Shown here: positions 9,633 to 17,930 of the stretch, piece after piece | Position numbering within the stretch: the stretch's first letter is position 1 | Layout of the letters: each line of letters starts with the position of its first letter | Source: Osedax symbiont Rs1 | Lineage (GTDB): Bacteria > Pseudomonadota > Gammaproteobacteria > Pseudomonadales > Balneatricaceae | Length of the DNA stretch: 58,999 nt | Assembly: GCA_000416275.1 (NCBI GenBank) | Contig: ASZJ01000093.1 | Location: forward strand, 330-59,328 | Reading direction: 5' to 3' | Made by a program: the position numbers and the translations under genes | The notes under the pieces: generated by a model | What the model was told of the DNA's origin: nothing | The model's database searches: none | What the model saw: only the letters and a program-made list of their open reading frames with translations

Positions 9633-11237
9633 TTGATCTCTACTGCAAACATTACCATGCAATTTGGTGCCCAGCCATTATTTGAAAATATTTCCGCGAA
9701 ATTTGGCAACGGAAATCGATACGGCCTCATTGGTGCAAATGGATGTGGCAAGTCAACATTCATGAAGATACTGAGTGGCGAATTAACCGCGACCTCCGGC
9801 AACGTATCAATTACAGCCGGGCAAAAATTAGGTACCTTGAGCCAGGACCAATTTGCCTTTGAAGACTTCACGGTAGTGGATGCGGTGATTAAAGGTGATA
9901 GTAAACTATGGGCTGTCAAACAAGAGCGAGATCGCATCTATGCACTACCTGAAATGTCTGAAGAAGACGGCATGAAAGTAGGTAACTTAGAGGCGGAATT
10001 CGCTGAGATGGATGGCTACACCGCCGAGAGTAGAGCGGGCGAAATCTTGTTGCAGGCAGGTATTGCCGAGGAGCTGCACTTTGGTTTGATGAGCCAAGTG
10101 GCACCGGGTTGGAAGCTGAGGGTGTTACTAGCCCAAGCGCTGTTTTCAAACCCAGATATTCTGCTGTTAGATGAGCCAACCAACAACTTAGATATCGATA
10201 CTATCAACTGGCTGGCGATCGAACTTAACAAACGCAAATGTACGATGATTATCATTTCTCATGATCGACACTTCCTTAACTCCGTTTGTACTCATATGGC
10301 AGATATTGACTACGGCGAATTGCGCATCTACCCGGGCAACTACGAATACTTTCTAGCAGCGTCATCGTTAATTCGTGATCAACTACATTCTGAAAATGCC
10401 AAAAAGAGCGCGGAAATAGATGAGTTACAAGCGTTTGTAAATCGCTTTGGGGCGAATGCGTCAAAGGCAAAGCAAGCCAGTTCTCGCGCTAAAAAAATGG
10501 ATAAAATTAAACTTGATGATGTTAAATCGTCTAGCCGGATGACTCCCGCTATAGATTTTAAGCAACATAAAAAGCTCCATCGTCAGGCGCTAGTGCTAGA
10601 GGACTTAAGTCACGGTTACGATGGTGAAAAGCTCTTTTCCAGTGGAAATATCATCCTTGAAGCAGGAGCCAAACTAGCGATATTGGGTGAAAATGGATCG
10701 GGTAAAACCACCTTAATCCGCTGCTTGATGGATCAGATACAGGCTGACAGCGGCACGGCTAAATGGTCCGAAAATGCGGTGATTGGTTATTGCCCACAAG
10801 ATAATACCGAAGATTTCGATACTGAGCTGTCGCTATTTGATTGGATGTCTCAATGGCGAACAGTCAAGCACGATGATTTAAAAGTACGGGGTATGCTGGG
10901 AAGGCTGCTGTTTACAGAAAATGATTTCAATAAGAAGGCCAAAGTTTGTTCCGGTGGAGAAAAGAACCGCCTGTTGTTTGGTAAGCTGATGATGATGGAT
11001 ACCAATATCCTGATTATGGATGAGCCTACCAACCATATGGATATGGAGGCTATCGAAGCGTTAAACCTAGCGCTAAAAGGCTATGATGGCACCTTGATTT
11101 TCGTCAGCCATGACCGAGAATTTGTCTCTACGCTAGCCTCGAGAGTGATTGAAATTAAAGATAAGTCAGTGATTAATTTCCAGGGTACTTACGATGAATA
11201 CCTGGCTGAAAAACAAGCGAGAGCACAGCTGGCATAA
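9633..11237 (+). CDS. ybiT: ABC-F family ATPase YbiT
   Basis: A 534-residue soluble protein with two ATP-binding cassettes and no membrane domain. Walker A motifs are GANGCGKST (about 34-42) and GENGSGKTT in the second half; each cassette has a Walker B ending LDEPTNN or MDEPTNH. The linker between cassettes is the charged ABC-F P-site tether. ABC-F proteins bind the ribosomal E site and adjust elongation. The sequence resembles E. coli YbiT closely from the first residues ([15 protein letters not shown]), which supports the TTG start at 9633 with GGAA about 8 bases upstream; the next ATG would remove the conserved N terminus. It is a single-gene unit. Confidence 0.9.
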   Translation: MISTANITMQFGAQPLFENISAKFGNGNRYGLIGANGCGKSTFMKILSGELTATSGNVSITAGQKLGTLSQDQFAFEDFTVVDAVIKGDSKLWAVKQERDRIYALPEMSEEDGMKVGNLEAEFAEMDGYTAESRAGEILLQAGIAEELHFGLMSQVAPGWKLRVLLAQALFSNPDILLLDEPTNNLDIDTINWLAIELNKRKCTMIIISHDRHFLNSVCTHMADIDYGELRIYPGNYEYFLAASSLIRDQLHSENAKKSAEIDELQAFVNRFGANASKAKQASSRAKKMDKIKLDDVKSSSRMTPAIDFKQHKKLHRQALVLEDLSHGYDGEKLFSSGNIILEAGAKLAILGENGSGKTTLIRCLMDQIQADSGTAKWSENAVIGYCPQDNTEDFDTELSLFDWMSQWRTVKHDDLKVRGMLGRLLFTENDFNKKAKVCSGGEKNRLLFGKLMMMDTNILIMDEPTNHMDMEAIEALNLALKGYDGTLIFVSHDREFVSTLASRVIEIKDKSVINFQGTYDEYLAEKQARAQLA

Positions 11238-11511
11238 TTTGCTGCTGCAATGATTTATGCTAGCCATGTTGAATTTGAACTCGGTGAATAAAAAGCCAAA
11301 TTAGCCACGATAAGCGCGGTGTGATGTTATCGCTGGATGAGATAAGCACCGCCGCTGTTATTGCCGTTTAGCGGTGCATAATCAATAAAGGATATTTTAA
11401 TAATACTTATGGTTTATCAGGCTGCTGCTTCCAGCATAAAAGTAGCTTAAAAACTCTGCTGTGATTAAGCTAGCCCTAGATTTCCCGTAACGAATTAAAA
11501 GGATTAATATT

Positions 11512-11967
11512 ATGAAAAACTTAACACTCTCTTCTAATCAGCCTACTAAAGCTTATAGTACAGCGTCACTGGTCGCGTTGGTCGTCGGTGTGATTGGCTT
11601 TCTATTGGGGCTGTGGAATGCAGAATTATTATTAAGTGAAAAGGGTTTCTATCTGGCGATATTTTTATTGGCTCTGTTCTCCGCTATCACGCTGCAGAAA
11701 TCAATTAGAGATCGCGCCGAGGGGTTGACTGTAACTAAGGTCTATATGTCTATCTGCTGGGGTGCATTTGCCACCTCGATTGGCCTGCTGATTATCGGCT
11801 TAATCAATGCGCAGATGTTGCTGAGCGAAAAAGGCTTTTATGGCATGGCCTTCGTCCTTAGTCTATTTGCCGTTATCACTGTACAAAAGAACACTCGCGA
11901 CCTCTCAGTCATACAATCGACTGCTAAAGAGCGAGTTGTGGCCGAGGCTGACTCAGCTCAAGATTGA
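11512..11967 (+). CDS. YiaA/YiaB-family inner membrane protein
   Basis: A 151-residue protein with four hydrophobic helices forming two copies of a two-helix unit. Each unit contains LLSEKGFY, at about residues 42-49 and 105-112, followed by a helix ending QKS or QKN and RD. This internal duplication is the mark of the YiaAB domain. Function in the family is not established. AAAGGA lies 8 bases before the ATG. The gene stands alone between ybiT and the glycan cassette. Confidence 0.75.
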   Translation: MKNLTLSSNQPTKAYSTASLVALVVGVIGFLLGLWNAELLLSEKGFYLAIFLLALFSAITLQKSIRDRAEGLTVTKVYMSICWGAFATSIGLLIIGLINAQMLLSEKGFYGMAFVLSLFAVITVQKNTRDLSVIQSTAKERVVAEADSAQD

Positions 11968-12086
11968 TTGTCTTGTGCTGGTTTTAATCTCGCCAGCCAG
12001 GGTTGATTTTGCACTGTTCGCCACGAGATAGATGTTAGATACAATAGATATAGCTCACTGCTGCTGGTGGAGAGCTGAAGCTATTA

Positions 12087-12154
12087 CCTGAATCCATGAC
12101 TTCAAAGTGAATCAAGAGCTTGTGCAATGTGACGCAGTGAGGTCACTTATTGAG
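12087..12154. repeat. Family 1 MITE-like repeat, decayed short copy
   Basis: The left end, CCTGAATCCATGACTTCA, matches the terminal repeat with one or two changes. The interior keeps the segment TCAAGAGCTTGTGC, and the right end is recognisable only as GAGGTCACTTATTGAG. It lies 66 bases upstream of the FkbM methyltransferase start, so it may have displaced or altered that promoter. Confidence 0.55.
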
Positions 12155-12220
12155 TTTTTAACCATGATTCTATATTCAGATTAACTTTGTTGTGCAACAA
12201 GAAAAGATCGGGAGAAAAAA

Positions 12221-12991
12221 ATGCTTGCCTCTGAATCAGAAAAGCGCGATAGCTATTTAATACAAGGTTTTATGCAGGAGACCATTGCCGGCTATGATCT
12301 TAAAGTAGATCCCTACCATATTGATTTTTGGAAAAAAGCCGCAGCGGGAGCTTGGGAGCCCAATACTTATAAAGTTTTAAATCATTTTCTGCATAAAGAT
12401 GCTAATTACTGCGATATAGGTGCCTGGATAGGGCCGACCGTGTTGCATGCTGCCCAACTGGCTAAAAACGTGGTTTGTTTTGAGCCAGATCCGACCGCTT
12501 ATCGCTATTTACGTTGGAATATTGATTTAAATAAGCTGAAAAATGTCACGTCTTACAGTTTCGCTCTGGCTGAGAGCATGTCTATTTCGCGGATGGCCAG
12601 CCATAGAGGCAAGCCTGGGGATAGTATGACCAGCCTGCTGTTTGATAATCCGGGCAGTGGTGTGGATGTACTGACACTGCAGTGGCAGCAGTTTTTAGCG
12701 CTGTCTCCAATTAAGCAGTTTGATTTTTTGAAAATAGATATTGAAGGCGGGGAGTATCAACTGCTACCTAGTTTAAAAGACTATTTGCAGGCTCATAAGC
12801 CAGTACTTTATCTATCGACCCACGCCCCGCTTTTAGCGGAGGAACAGCGTCTAGAGAAAATGCAGAGCTTGATCGATGTACTCAGTGTCTATGGCAAATG
12901 CCTAGATGATAATTTGCAGCCGATTGCGATTGAGACGCTAGTCAGTGAAGACGCACTGCAGCATTTTCGCTCGTATATTTTTATGGATTAA
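12221..12991 (+). CDS. FkbM-family SAM-dependent methyltransferase
   Basis: A 256-residue class I methyltransferase of the FkbM type, which usually O-methylates sugars or polyketide hydroxyls. The SAM-binding motif reads YCDIGAWIGPTVLHAA at about 66-81, with the motif II acidic residue in FEPDP. The FkbM signature FLKIDIEGGEYQLL follows at about 169-182. The start has GGAG 6 bases upstream. It is the first of three closely spaced genes in the same direction, followed by an LPS-kinase-like protein and a glycosidase-like protein, so a role in decorating surface polysaccharide is likely. The acceptor cannot be deduced. Confidence 0.82.
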   Translation: MLASESEKRDSYLIQGFMQETIAGYDLKVDPYHIDFWKKAAAGAWEPNTYKVLNHFLHKDANYCDIGAWIGPTVLHAAQLAKNVVCFEPDPTAYRYLRWNIDLNKLKNVTSYSFALAESMSISRMASHRGKPGDSMTSLLFDNPGSGVDVLTLQWQQFLALSPIKQFDFLKIDIEGGEYQLLPSLKDYLQAHKPVLYLSTHAPLLAEEQRLEKMQSLIDVLSVYGKCLDDNLQPIAIETLVSEDALQHFRSYIFMD

Positions 12992-13089
12992 AAAGCGCTC
13001 AGCGCTACTGACTTTGATCGCATCTTGGTGAAAACCTGTATAACATAGAGTGGCAACTTAAGGTGCAGATAAGGACTAAATCTATCGCT

Positions 13090-13830
13090 ATGAAATACCA
13101 ACTAAACCCGCAGTTTTCGTCTCTAATAGACTTAGTAAAAGATATTCAATCAATCTTTGAAAACAGCGATATTGTACTGCAGGATGCGCGTAATAAAATC
13201 AAAAAAATCAGCTATAACAATACTGATTATGTGGTTAAGTCCTTCAAAAAGCCCAATTTAGCTAAGCAAATACTCTACACATACTGTCGTGAATCCAAGG
13301 CGCAACGCTCTTATCGATACTCTTTGAAAATAGCTGAGCATGTTCCGCAAGCGGTTGCTTTCGTGGAGTTTTACGATAATGGTTTGCTCAGTGGTAGTTA
13401 TTTTATTAGCGAAATGTTTGACTATGACCTGACGATTAGGGAGCCCTTGGTCGATCTGCTGTATGCCGATAGAAATTTGATTTTCAAAGCCTTTGCGCAA
13501 TTTAGTCTAGAGTTACATCAACGGGGTATTTTACACAATGACTACTCACCCGGTAATATTTTGATTAAGAAGATTGCAGGGCAATTGGTCTTTAAAATTA
13601 TCGATGTCAACCGGATGAAATTCGAGCCCCTTTCCACGCGCCAAAGAATGGCTAATTTTTCGATGCTTTGGGCCAGTGATGATGACCTAGATACTATTGT
13701 CACTGAATATGCCGAGCGGGCGCATTTAGATAAAGCGCAATGCTTGAGCTTGGCCCGCACCTATAACCAGGGCAATAAACGGATCAAAAATTTCAAAAAA
13801 CGACTGAAAGGTCGCCCCGTGTCGGATTGA
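13090..13830 (+). CDS. LPS core / Kdo kinase-like protein
   Basis: A protein-kinase-fold enzyme of about 246 residues in the WaaP/KdkA/InaA group, which phosphorylates heptose or Kdo in the lipopolysaccharide core. The N-lobe has VVKSFKKPN with a candidate ATP-binding lysine. The catalytic loop is HNDYSPGNILI, the usual HxDxxxxN arrangement, and a DVN triplet stands where DFG would be. I prefer the ATG at 13090, with AAGGA about 14 bases upstream, over a GTG at 13063 that lacks a good binding site; neither is certain. The stop codon ends 9 bases before the next gene's ATG, so the two are probably coupled. Confidence 0.75.
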   Translation: MKYQLNPQFSSLIDLVKDIQSIFENSDIVLQDARNKIKKISYNNTDYVVKSFKKPNLAKQILYTYCRESKAQRSYRYSLKIAEHVPQAVAFVEFYDNGLLSGSYFISEMFDYDLTIREPLVDLLYADRNLIFKAFAQFSLELHQRGILHNDYSPGNILIKKIAGQLVFKIIDVNRMKFEPLSTRQRMANFSMLWASDDDLDTIVTEYAERAHLDKAQCLSLARTYNQGNKRIKNFKKRLKGRPVSD

Positions 13831-13839
13831 TTGACGCTG

Positions 13840-15087
13840 ATGAAAAATAGATTTATCTGGGATGAACATTCCGACCAGCCCTATCCAATTGGCGATAGGC
13901 AATATAAAAAACGGATGAAAAAAAAGTACTTAGCTGATTATTTACGCTTATTCTTCGTTAATATATTGCTCTTTCCGATCACTTTGCTGTACAGTTTTTT
14001 TGCTCGTCCCCGAGCGAAAAACAACACCGATAACTTCTTTGCGCTCTGTGTTAATTTAAACAAAGGAGAGGATCAGGTTGAGCTAGTGAGAGAGTTGAAT
14101 TGTCATAACATTCAAGTGCGAGTGCCTTTGTCCGATCTGGATCAACTCGATCAATATGTTGAGTTTGTGGCTAAATTTAAGAGCTGCCATGTTTTGATTA
14201 ATATCTTGCAAGACCGGGCCCATATCGAAGATAAAGCTTTATTAGCAAGTAGTATCCATAAAATATTTTGCGCTTTTTCAGGGGTCGCCAGCAACTTTCA
14301 AATAGGCAATGCGATCAATCGCACTAAGTGGGGCTTTTTTTCAGTCGATGAGTACTTAAAATTTTATCAAGTAGTACAAAAAATTCGCGATCGAGAGTTT
14401 GCCAATTATCTTTTAGTTGGGCCATCAGTGATAGATTATGAGTATCATTTTACGATACGGGCGCTGTTTAATGGCTATCGATTAAAATATGATAAATTGG
14501 CTGCGCTGTTGTACGTCGATCGACGTGGCGCCCCTGAAAACACTCAAACAGCGATCTTTGATACCCGCCGAAAAATAGACTTCTTATATGCGATTGCGGT
14601 TCTGAGTCGTAAAACCAGTAGCAAGATCTTGCTGACCGAAGCGAATTGGCCGCTATCCAATACCGCACCTTGGGCGCCAACCAGTGCAACGGAATGTGTT
14701 GGCGAAGAAGACTATGCCAACTATTTACTCAGGTATTATTTGTTGGCACTGGCCAGTCAAAAAGTTGAAAGTGTCTATTGGCACCAACTGCTTGCCCCCG
14801 GTTATGGCTTGGTTGATCACCGAGATGGGCTGCGTAAAAGAAGTGCTTTTTTCGTCTACAAAGAGATGTTAATGCGGCTGCAAGGGGCGGTTTTTGAACG
14901 TTATATTAAAGAGGGGAACGTGCATAGCGTCGCTTTATCCAAAGATGGCAAAGCGCTCAAAGTAGTGTGGCTTAGCGCGGGGGAGAAACAGCGCTATTTA
15001 ACGACAGGTCAGGTATTTGACAAGTTGGGTCAGACGGTGAGTGAAGATGTCTATATTAGTGCCAGCCCTCTCTATATTGTCGGCTGA
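13840..15087 (+). CDS. Unassigned glycosidase-like protein, membrane-anchored
   Basis: A protein of 415 residues. Near the N terminus a basic stretch is followed by one hydrophobic helix (about residues 34-53, NILLFPITLLYSFF), which suggests an inner-membrane anchor. The remainder alternates strands and helices. It has features seen in TIM-barrel glycosidases: LLTEANWPL, with a candidate acidic residue, and late in the chain VYWHQLLAPGYGLVD. I cannot place it in a named family. The ATG at 13840 is preferred over a TTG at 13831 directly abutting the previous stop. Tight coupling to the LPS-kinase-like gene suggests a part in processing or inspecting a cell-surface glycan. Confidence 0.6.
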   Translation: MKNRFIWDEHSDQPYPIGDRQYKKRMKKKYLADYLRLFFVNILLFPITLLYSFFARPRAKNNTDNFFALCVNLNKGEDQVELVRELNCHNIQVRVPLSDLDQLDQYVEFVAKFKSCHVLINILQDRAHIEDKALLASSIHKIFCAFSGVASNFQIGNAINRTKWGFFSVDEYLKFYQVVQKIRDREFANYLLVGPSVIDYEYHFTIRALFNGYRLKYDKLAALLYVDRRGAPENTQTAIFDTRRKIDFLYAIAVLSRKTSSKILLTEANWPLSNTAPWAPTSATECVGEEDYANYLLRYYLLALASQKVESVYWHQLLAPGYGLVDHRDGLRKRSAFFVYKEMLMRLQGAVFERYIKEGNVHSVALSKDGKALKVVWLSAGEKQRYLTTGQVFDKLGQTVSEDVYISASPLYIVG

Positions 15088-15203
15088 GAGCCGCTGCCAA
15101 GTAAGTCCTTAAATTTTTCTGATTGACCATCATACTCCGCTCAACTTGGCGACTATCTAACAAAGTATTTAATTTCAACAAGTTAAGAAGTTGTAATATG
15201 TTA

Positions 15204-16157
15204 CTATGATTTAATAAGGGCGTGTGCCTTGTTCAGAGGCGTTTTAACATGTCTTAGTTTGAACTGGCTAGGGCTCATGCCGTAACAGGCTTTAAAGCTT
15301 CTGCTGAAGTGGCTGGTGTTGGCGTAGCCGGTCGCGAAACAAGTATCGGTAATATTAGCGTCATTTCTGAGCATTTGCGCGGCGTGTTTAAGTCTTGATT
15401 GATAGAGAAAGTCTTGCGGGGTGCAGCCGAGAGTTTGTTTGAATTGAGCAAAAAATTTAGTTCTACTCATACATGCCAGTTTACACAACTGATCGATATT
15501 AATATTGTGTTCGAAGTTTTTCTGAATGTGGGAGATCGCCGCATTAATTCCATTGTGGTCCGGTAAGTGGCGGCTGTGGGCAATAATAAATTCTCTGGTT
15601 TTATGTCTAAGCAGCCTGATGATCAGTTCGCTGACCGCAAGATCGATCATTAAACTTCGATCTTGGTGGTTCTCGGTAAAAATGTGCACGATACGGTTTA
15701 GCAAAGCTTGAGTTTGGGCGTTGTGGTGAGTGTGGACTAATTCCTCACTGTCTTGCCAGTCTCGGTCGTAGTTCAGTAAAGGGGCGTCGGCATTTAAGCT
15801 AGCTACAATTTGTTTTACTCTGTCCTCGCCTATTTCAATCGCCAAGCAGGTGGTCGGCTGCTCGATGCAGGCAACCGGAAAGTCGATTTCAACGGGGCTG
15901 TTAGCCGCCATCACAAAAGATTCGTGAGGTAGAAATTCGCATTCAAAATCGTCGCTGTCGGCATGCATTACTTTTTTGCCGCTAACCATCCCGCAAAACA
16001 TCAGTTGATCAGAGACCAAACTGATCCTCGATGCCTGCTCAAACGTATCGTAAATACTCAGCTCTGAGTCGGCGGCGGCAAAGGATATTTTATTTTCAAC
16101 TAGCACTAGCGGGGTTTTTCGCTGTTGTTCAAGCATCTCCTTAATCATAAAATTCAT
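15204..16157 (-). CDS. AraC-family transcriptional regulator
   Basis: A regulator of about 317 residues. The C-terminal 100 residues hold two helix-turn-helix motifs (QLCKLACMSRTKFFAQFK and ITDTCFATGYANTSHFSRSF) plus the family ending YGMSPSQF. The N-terminal part resembles the AraC-type effector domain found beside alcohol and aldehyde dehydrogenase genes. It is divergent from the aldehyde dehydrogenase gene across about 120 bases, so it most likely senses a related alcohol or aldehyde and activates that gene. The start is uncertain: an ATG at 16157 and a TTG at 16172 are both in frame, and neither has a clear ribosome-binding site. Confidence 0.82.
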   Translation of the reverse strand: MNFMIKEMLEQQRKTPLVLVENKISFAAADSELSIYDTFEQASRISLVSDQLMFCGMVSGKKVMHADSDDFECEFLPHESFVMAANSPVEIDFPVACIEQPTTCLAIEIGEDRVKQIVASLNADAPLLNYDRDWQDSEELVHTHHNAQTQALLNRIVHIFTENHQDRSLMIDLAVSELIIRLLRHKTREFIIAHSRHLPDHNGINAAISHIQKNFEHNINIDQLCKLACMSRTKFFAQFKQTLGCTPQDFLYQSRLKHAAQMLRNDANITDTCFATGYANTSHFSRSFKACYGMSPSQFKLRHVKTPLNKAHALIKS

Positions 16158-16279
16158 CCATGTATAAGCCAAGTTTTTGAACTGGCAGACAAGCTTTATG
16201 AATTACCAGTACAGCTGTTTTTTATTGTTAGTCCTAAGATAGTACAGAAGACAACAAAAATAACTAGAGGTATTTATCG

Positions 16280-17797
16280 ATGATATATGCAAATCCAGGC
16301 TCTGCAGCGTCCAGTGTTAAATTTAAAAGCCACTATGATAACTATATTAACGGTCAGTGGGTTGCTCCCGTTGCCGGTAAATATTTTACCAATACCACCC
16401 CGGTGACCGGCGAGGCCATTTGTCAGGTTGCCCGCTCCGATGCTCAAGATATCGAATTGGCGCTGGATGCAGCGCATGCAGCTAAAGACAGCTGGGCTAA
16501 AACCTCAGTGACTGAACGCTCCAATATTTTACTTAAAATAGCTGACAGAATTGAAGCTAATATAGAGCTGTTAGCCCTGGCAGAGACTTGGGATAACGGT
16601 AAGTGTATACGCGAAACGATGGCGGCTGATCTGCCGCTCTCAGTAGATCACTTTAGATACTTTGCCGGCTGTATTCGCGCTCAGGAAGGCTCGATCGGTG
16701 AAATAGATAACAACACTGTCGCCTATCACTTTCACGAGCCTCTGGGAGTCGTGGGGCAGATCATTCCCTGGAATTTCCCGCTGCTGATGGCTGCTTGGAA
16801 AATACCGCCAGCACTGGCGACCGGCAATTGCATTGTTTTAAAGCCCGCCGAGCAGACGCCGCTCTCGATTTTGATTTTAATGGAACTGATTGGCGACCTG
16901 CTCCCCGCTGGAGTGCTTAACATCGTCAACGGCTACGGCGCAGAAGCGGGGCAGGCGTTGGCTACTTCAAAGCGTATCGATAAACTGGCTTTTACGGGCT
17001 CCAGCCCAGTGGGCAAACATATACTCAAGTGTGCCGCAGACAGCTTAATTCCATCTACGGTTGAGTTGGGCGGTAAGTCACCGAATATATTCTTTGCCGA
17101 TGTTATGGATCAAGAAGATGAGTTTATTGATAAATGCTTAGAAGGTGCTGCGCTGGCTTTCTTTAATCAAGGTGAGGTTTGCACTTGCCCATCTCGTCTG
17201 CTGGTTCAGGAGTCTATTGCAGACGAGTTTATCGAGCGGCTAATTGCCCGTACCAAGGGGATTAAGCAGGGGAACCCGCTAGATACGGATAGCCAAGTTG
17301 GAGCGCAAGTCTCCAAAGAGCAATTTGATAAAATATTAGCCTATATTGAAATAGGCAAAGCCGAGGGTGCAGCACTGCTTACTGGAGGGGGAATCGGCAA
17401 AGTTGCAGGCTTGGATGCAGGGTTTTATGTGCAGCCCACACTGTTAAAAGGCACCAATGATATGCGGATATTCCAAGAGGAAATTTTTGGGCCGGTAATC
17501 AGCGTCACTACCTTTAAAGACGAAGCTGAGGCACTGGCGATTGCCAATGATACCAGTTTTGGCCTAGGCGCCGGACTGTGGACCAGGGATATGAATTTGT
17601 GCTATCGAATGGGGCGTGCCATTAAAGCGGGGAGAGTGTGGACCAATTGTTACCACTTGTATCCTGCGCACGCTGCTTTTGGTGGCTATAAAGAGTCAGG
17701 TATCGGTCGTGAAAATCATAAAATGATGTTGGATCACTACCAGCAAACTAAAAATATGCTGGTCAGCTATGACATCAATCCGCTGGGATTCTTCTGA
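16280..17797 (+). CDS. exaC: NAD-dependent aldehyde dehydrogenase, ExaC/AldB type
   Basis: A 505-residue aldehyde dehydrogenase that oxidises acetaldehyde and similar short aldehydes to acids. Catalytic residues are visible: Asn165 in PWNFP, the NAD-contact motif FTGS at 239-242, Glu262 in ELGGKSP and nucleophile Cys301 in [11 protein letters not shown]. Length and the opening [19 protein letters not shown] match ExaC of Pseudomonas and E. coli AldB. AGAGG precedes the ATG by about 10 bases. The divergent AraC-type gene is its probable regulator. In pseudomonads this enzyme works in ethanol oxidation, but no exaA/exaB-type alcohol dehydrogenase genes are present in this window. Confidence 0.92.
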   Translation: MIYANPGSAASSVKFKSHYDNYINGQWVAPVAGKYFTNTTPVTGEAICQVARSDAQDIELALDAAHAAKDSWAKTSVTERSNILLKIADRIEANIELLALAETWDNGKCIRETMAADLPLSVDHFRYFAGCIRAQEGSIGEIDNNTVAYHFHEPLGVVGQIIPWNFPLLMAAWKIPPALATGNCIVLKPAEQTPLSILILMELIGDLLPAGVLNIVNGYGAEAGQALATSKRIDKLAFTGSSPVGKHILKCAADSLIPSTVELGGKSPNIFFADVMDQEDEFIDKCLEGAALAFFNQGEVCTCPSRLLVQESIADEFIERLIARTKGIKQGNPLDTDSQVGAQVSKEQFDKILAYIEIGKAEGAALLTGGGIGKVAGLDAGFYVQPTLLKGTNDMRIFQEEIFGPVISVTTFKDEAEALAIANDTSFGLGAGLWTRDMNLCYRMGRAIKAGRVWTNCYHLYPAHAAFGGYKESGIGRENHKMMLDHYQQTKNMLVSYDINPLGFF

Positions 17798-17813
17798 TTT
17801 AGGCCAATAGTTT

Positions 17814-17860
17814 AATCCGTGGCTTGAAAGTGGATGCAGAGTGTAAAATATTGATTTTGC
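17814..17860. repeat. Family 1 repeat fragment
   Basis: AATCCGTGGCTTGAAAGTGG followed by ATGCAGAGTGTAAAATATTG closely matches one outer segment of the full family 1 copy at 42119-42278. The other end is missing. It follows the exaC stop codon by 16 bases. Confidence 0.55.
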
Positions 17861-17889
17861 ATCATGCATCCGCTAAATAAAGGCATCAT

Positions 17890-17927
17890 GCTTATAGCTT
17901 ATAGCTTATAGCTTATAGCTTATAGCT
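17890..17927. repeat. Tandem heptamer repeat (GCTTATA)5
   Basis: Five perfect copies of GCTTATA plus a partial copy. The array ends 3 bases from the stop codon of the FimX-like gene, which reads from the other side. A 7-base unit in non-coding DNA is prone to slippage. In transcripts from either strand it would form an AU-rich region next to the 3' end of that gene. Confidence 0.9.
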
Positions 17928-17930
17928 CGA

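Noticed and set aside
16173-16279. Sigma-54 promoter in the AraC/exaC gap (CTGGCAGACAAGC)
   Set aside because: The -24-like TGGCAG is not followed by TTGC at the required spacing.
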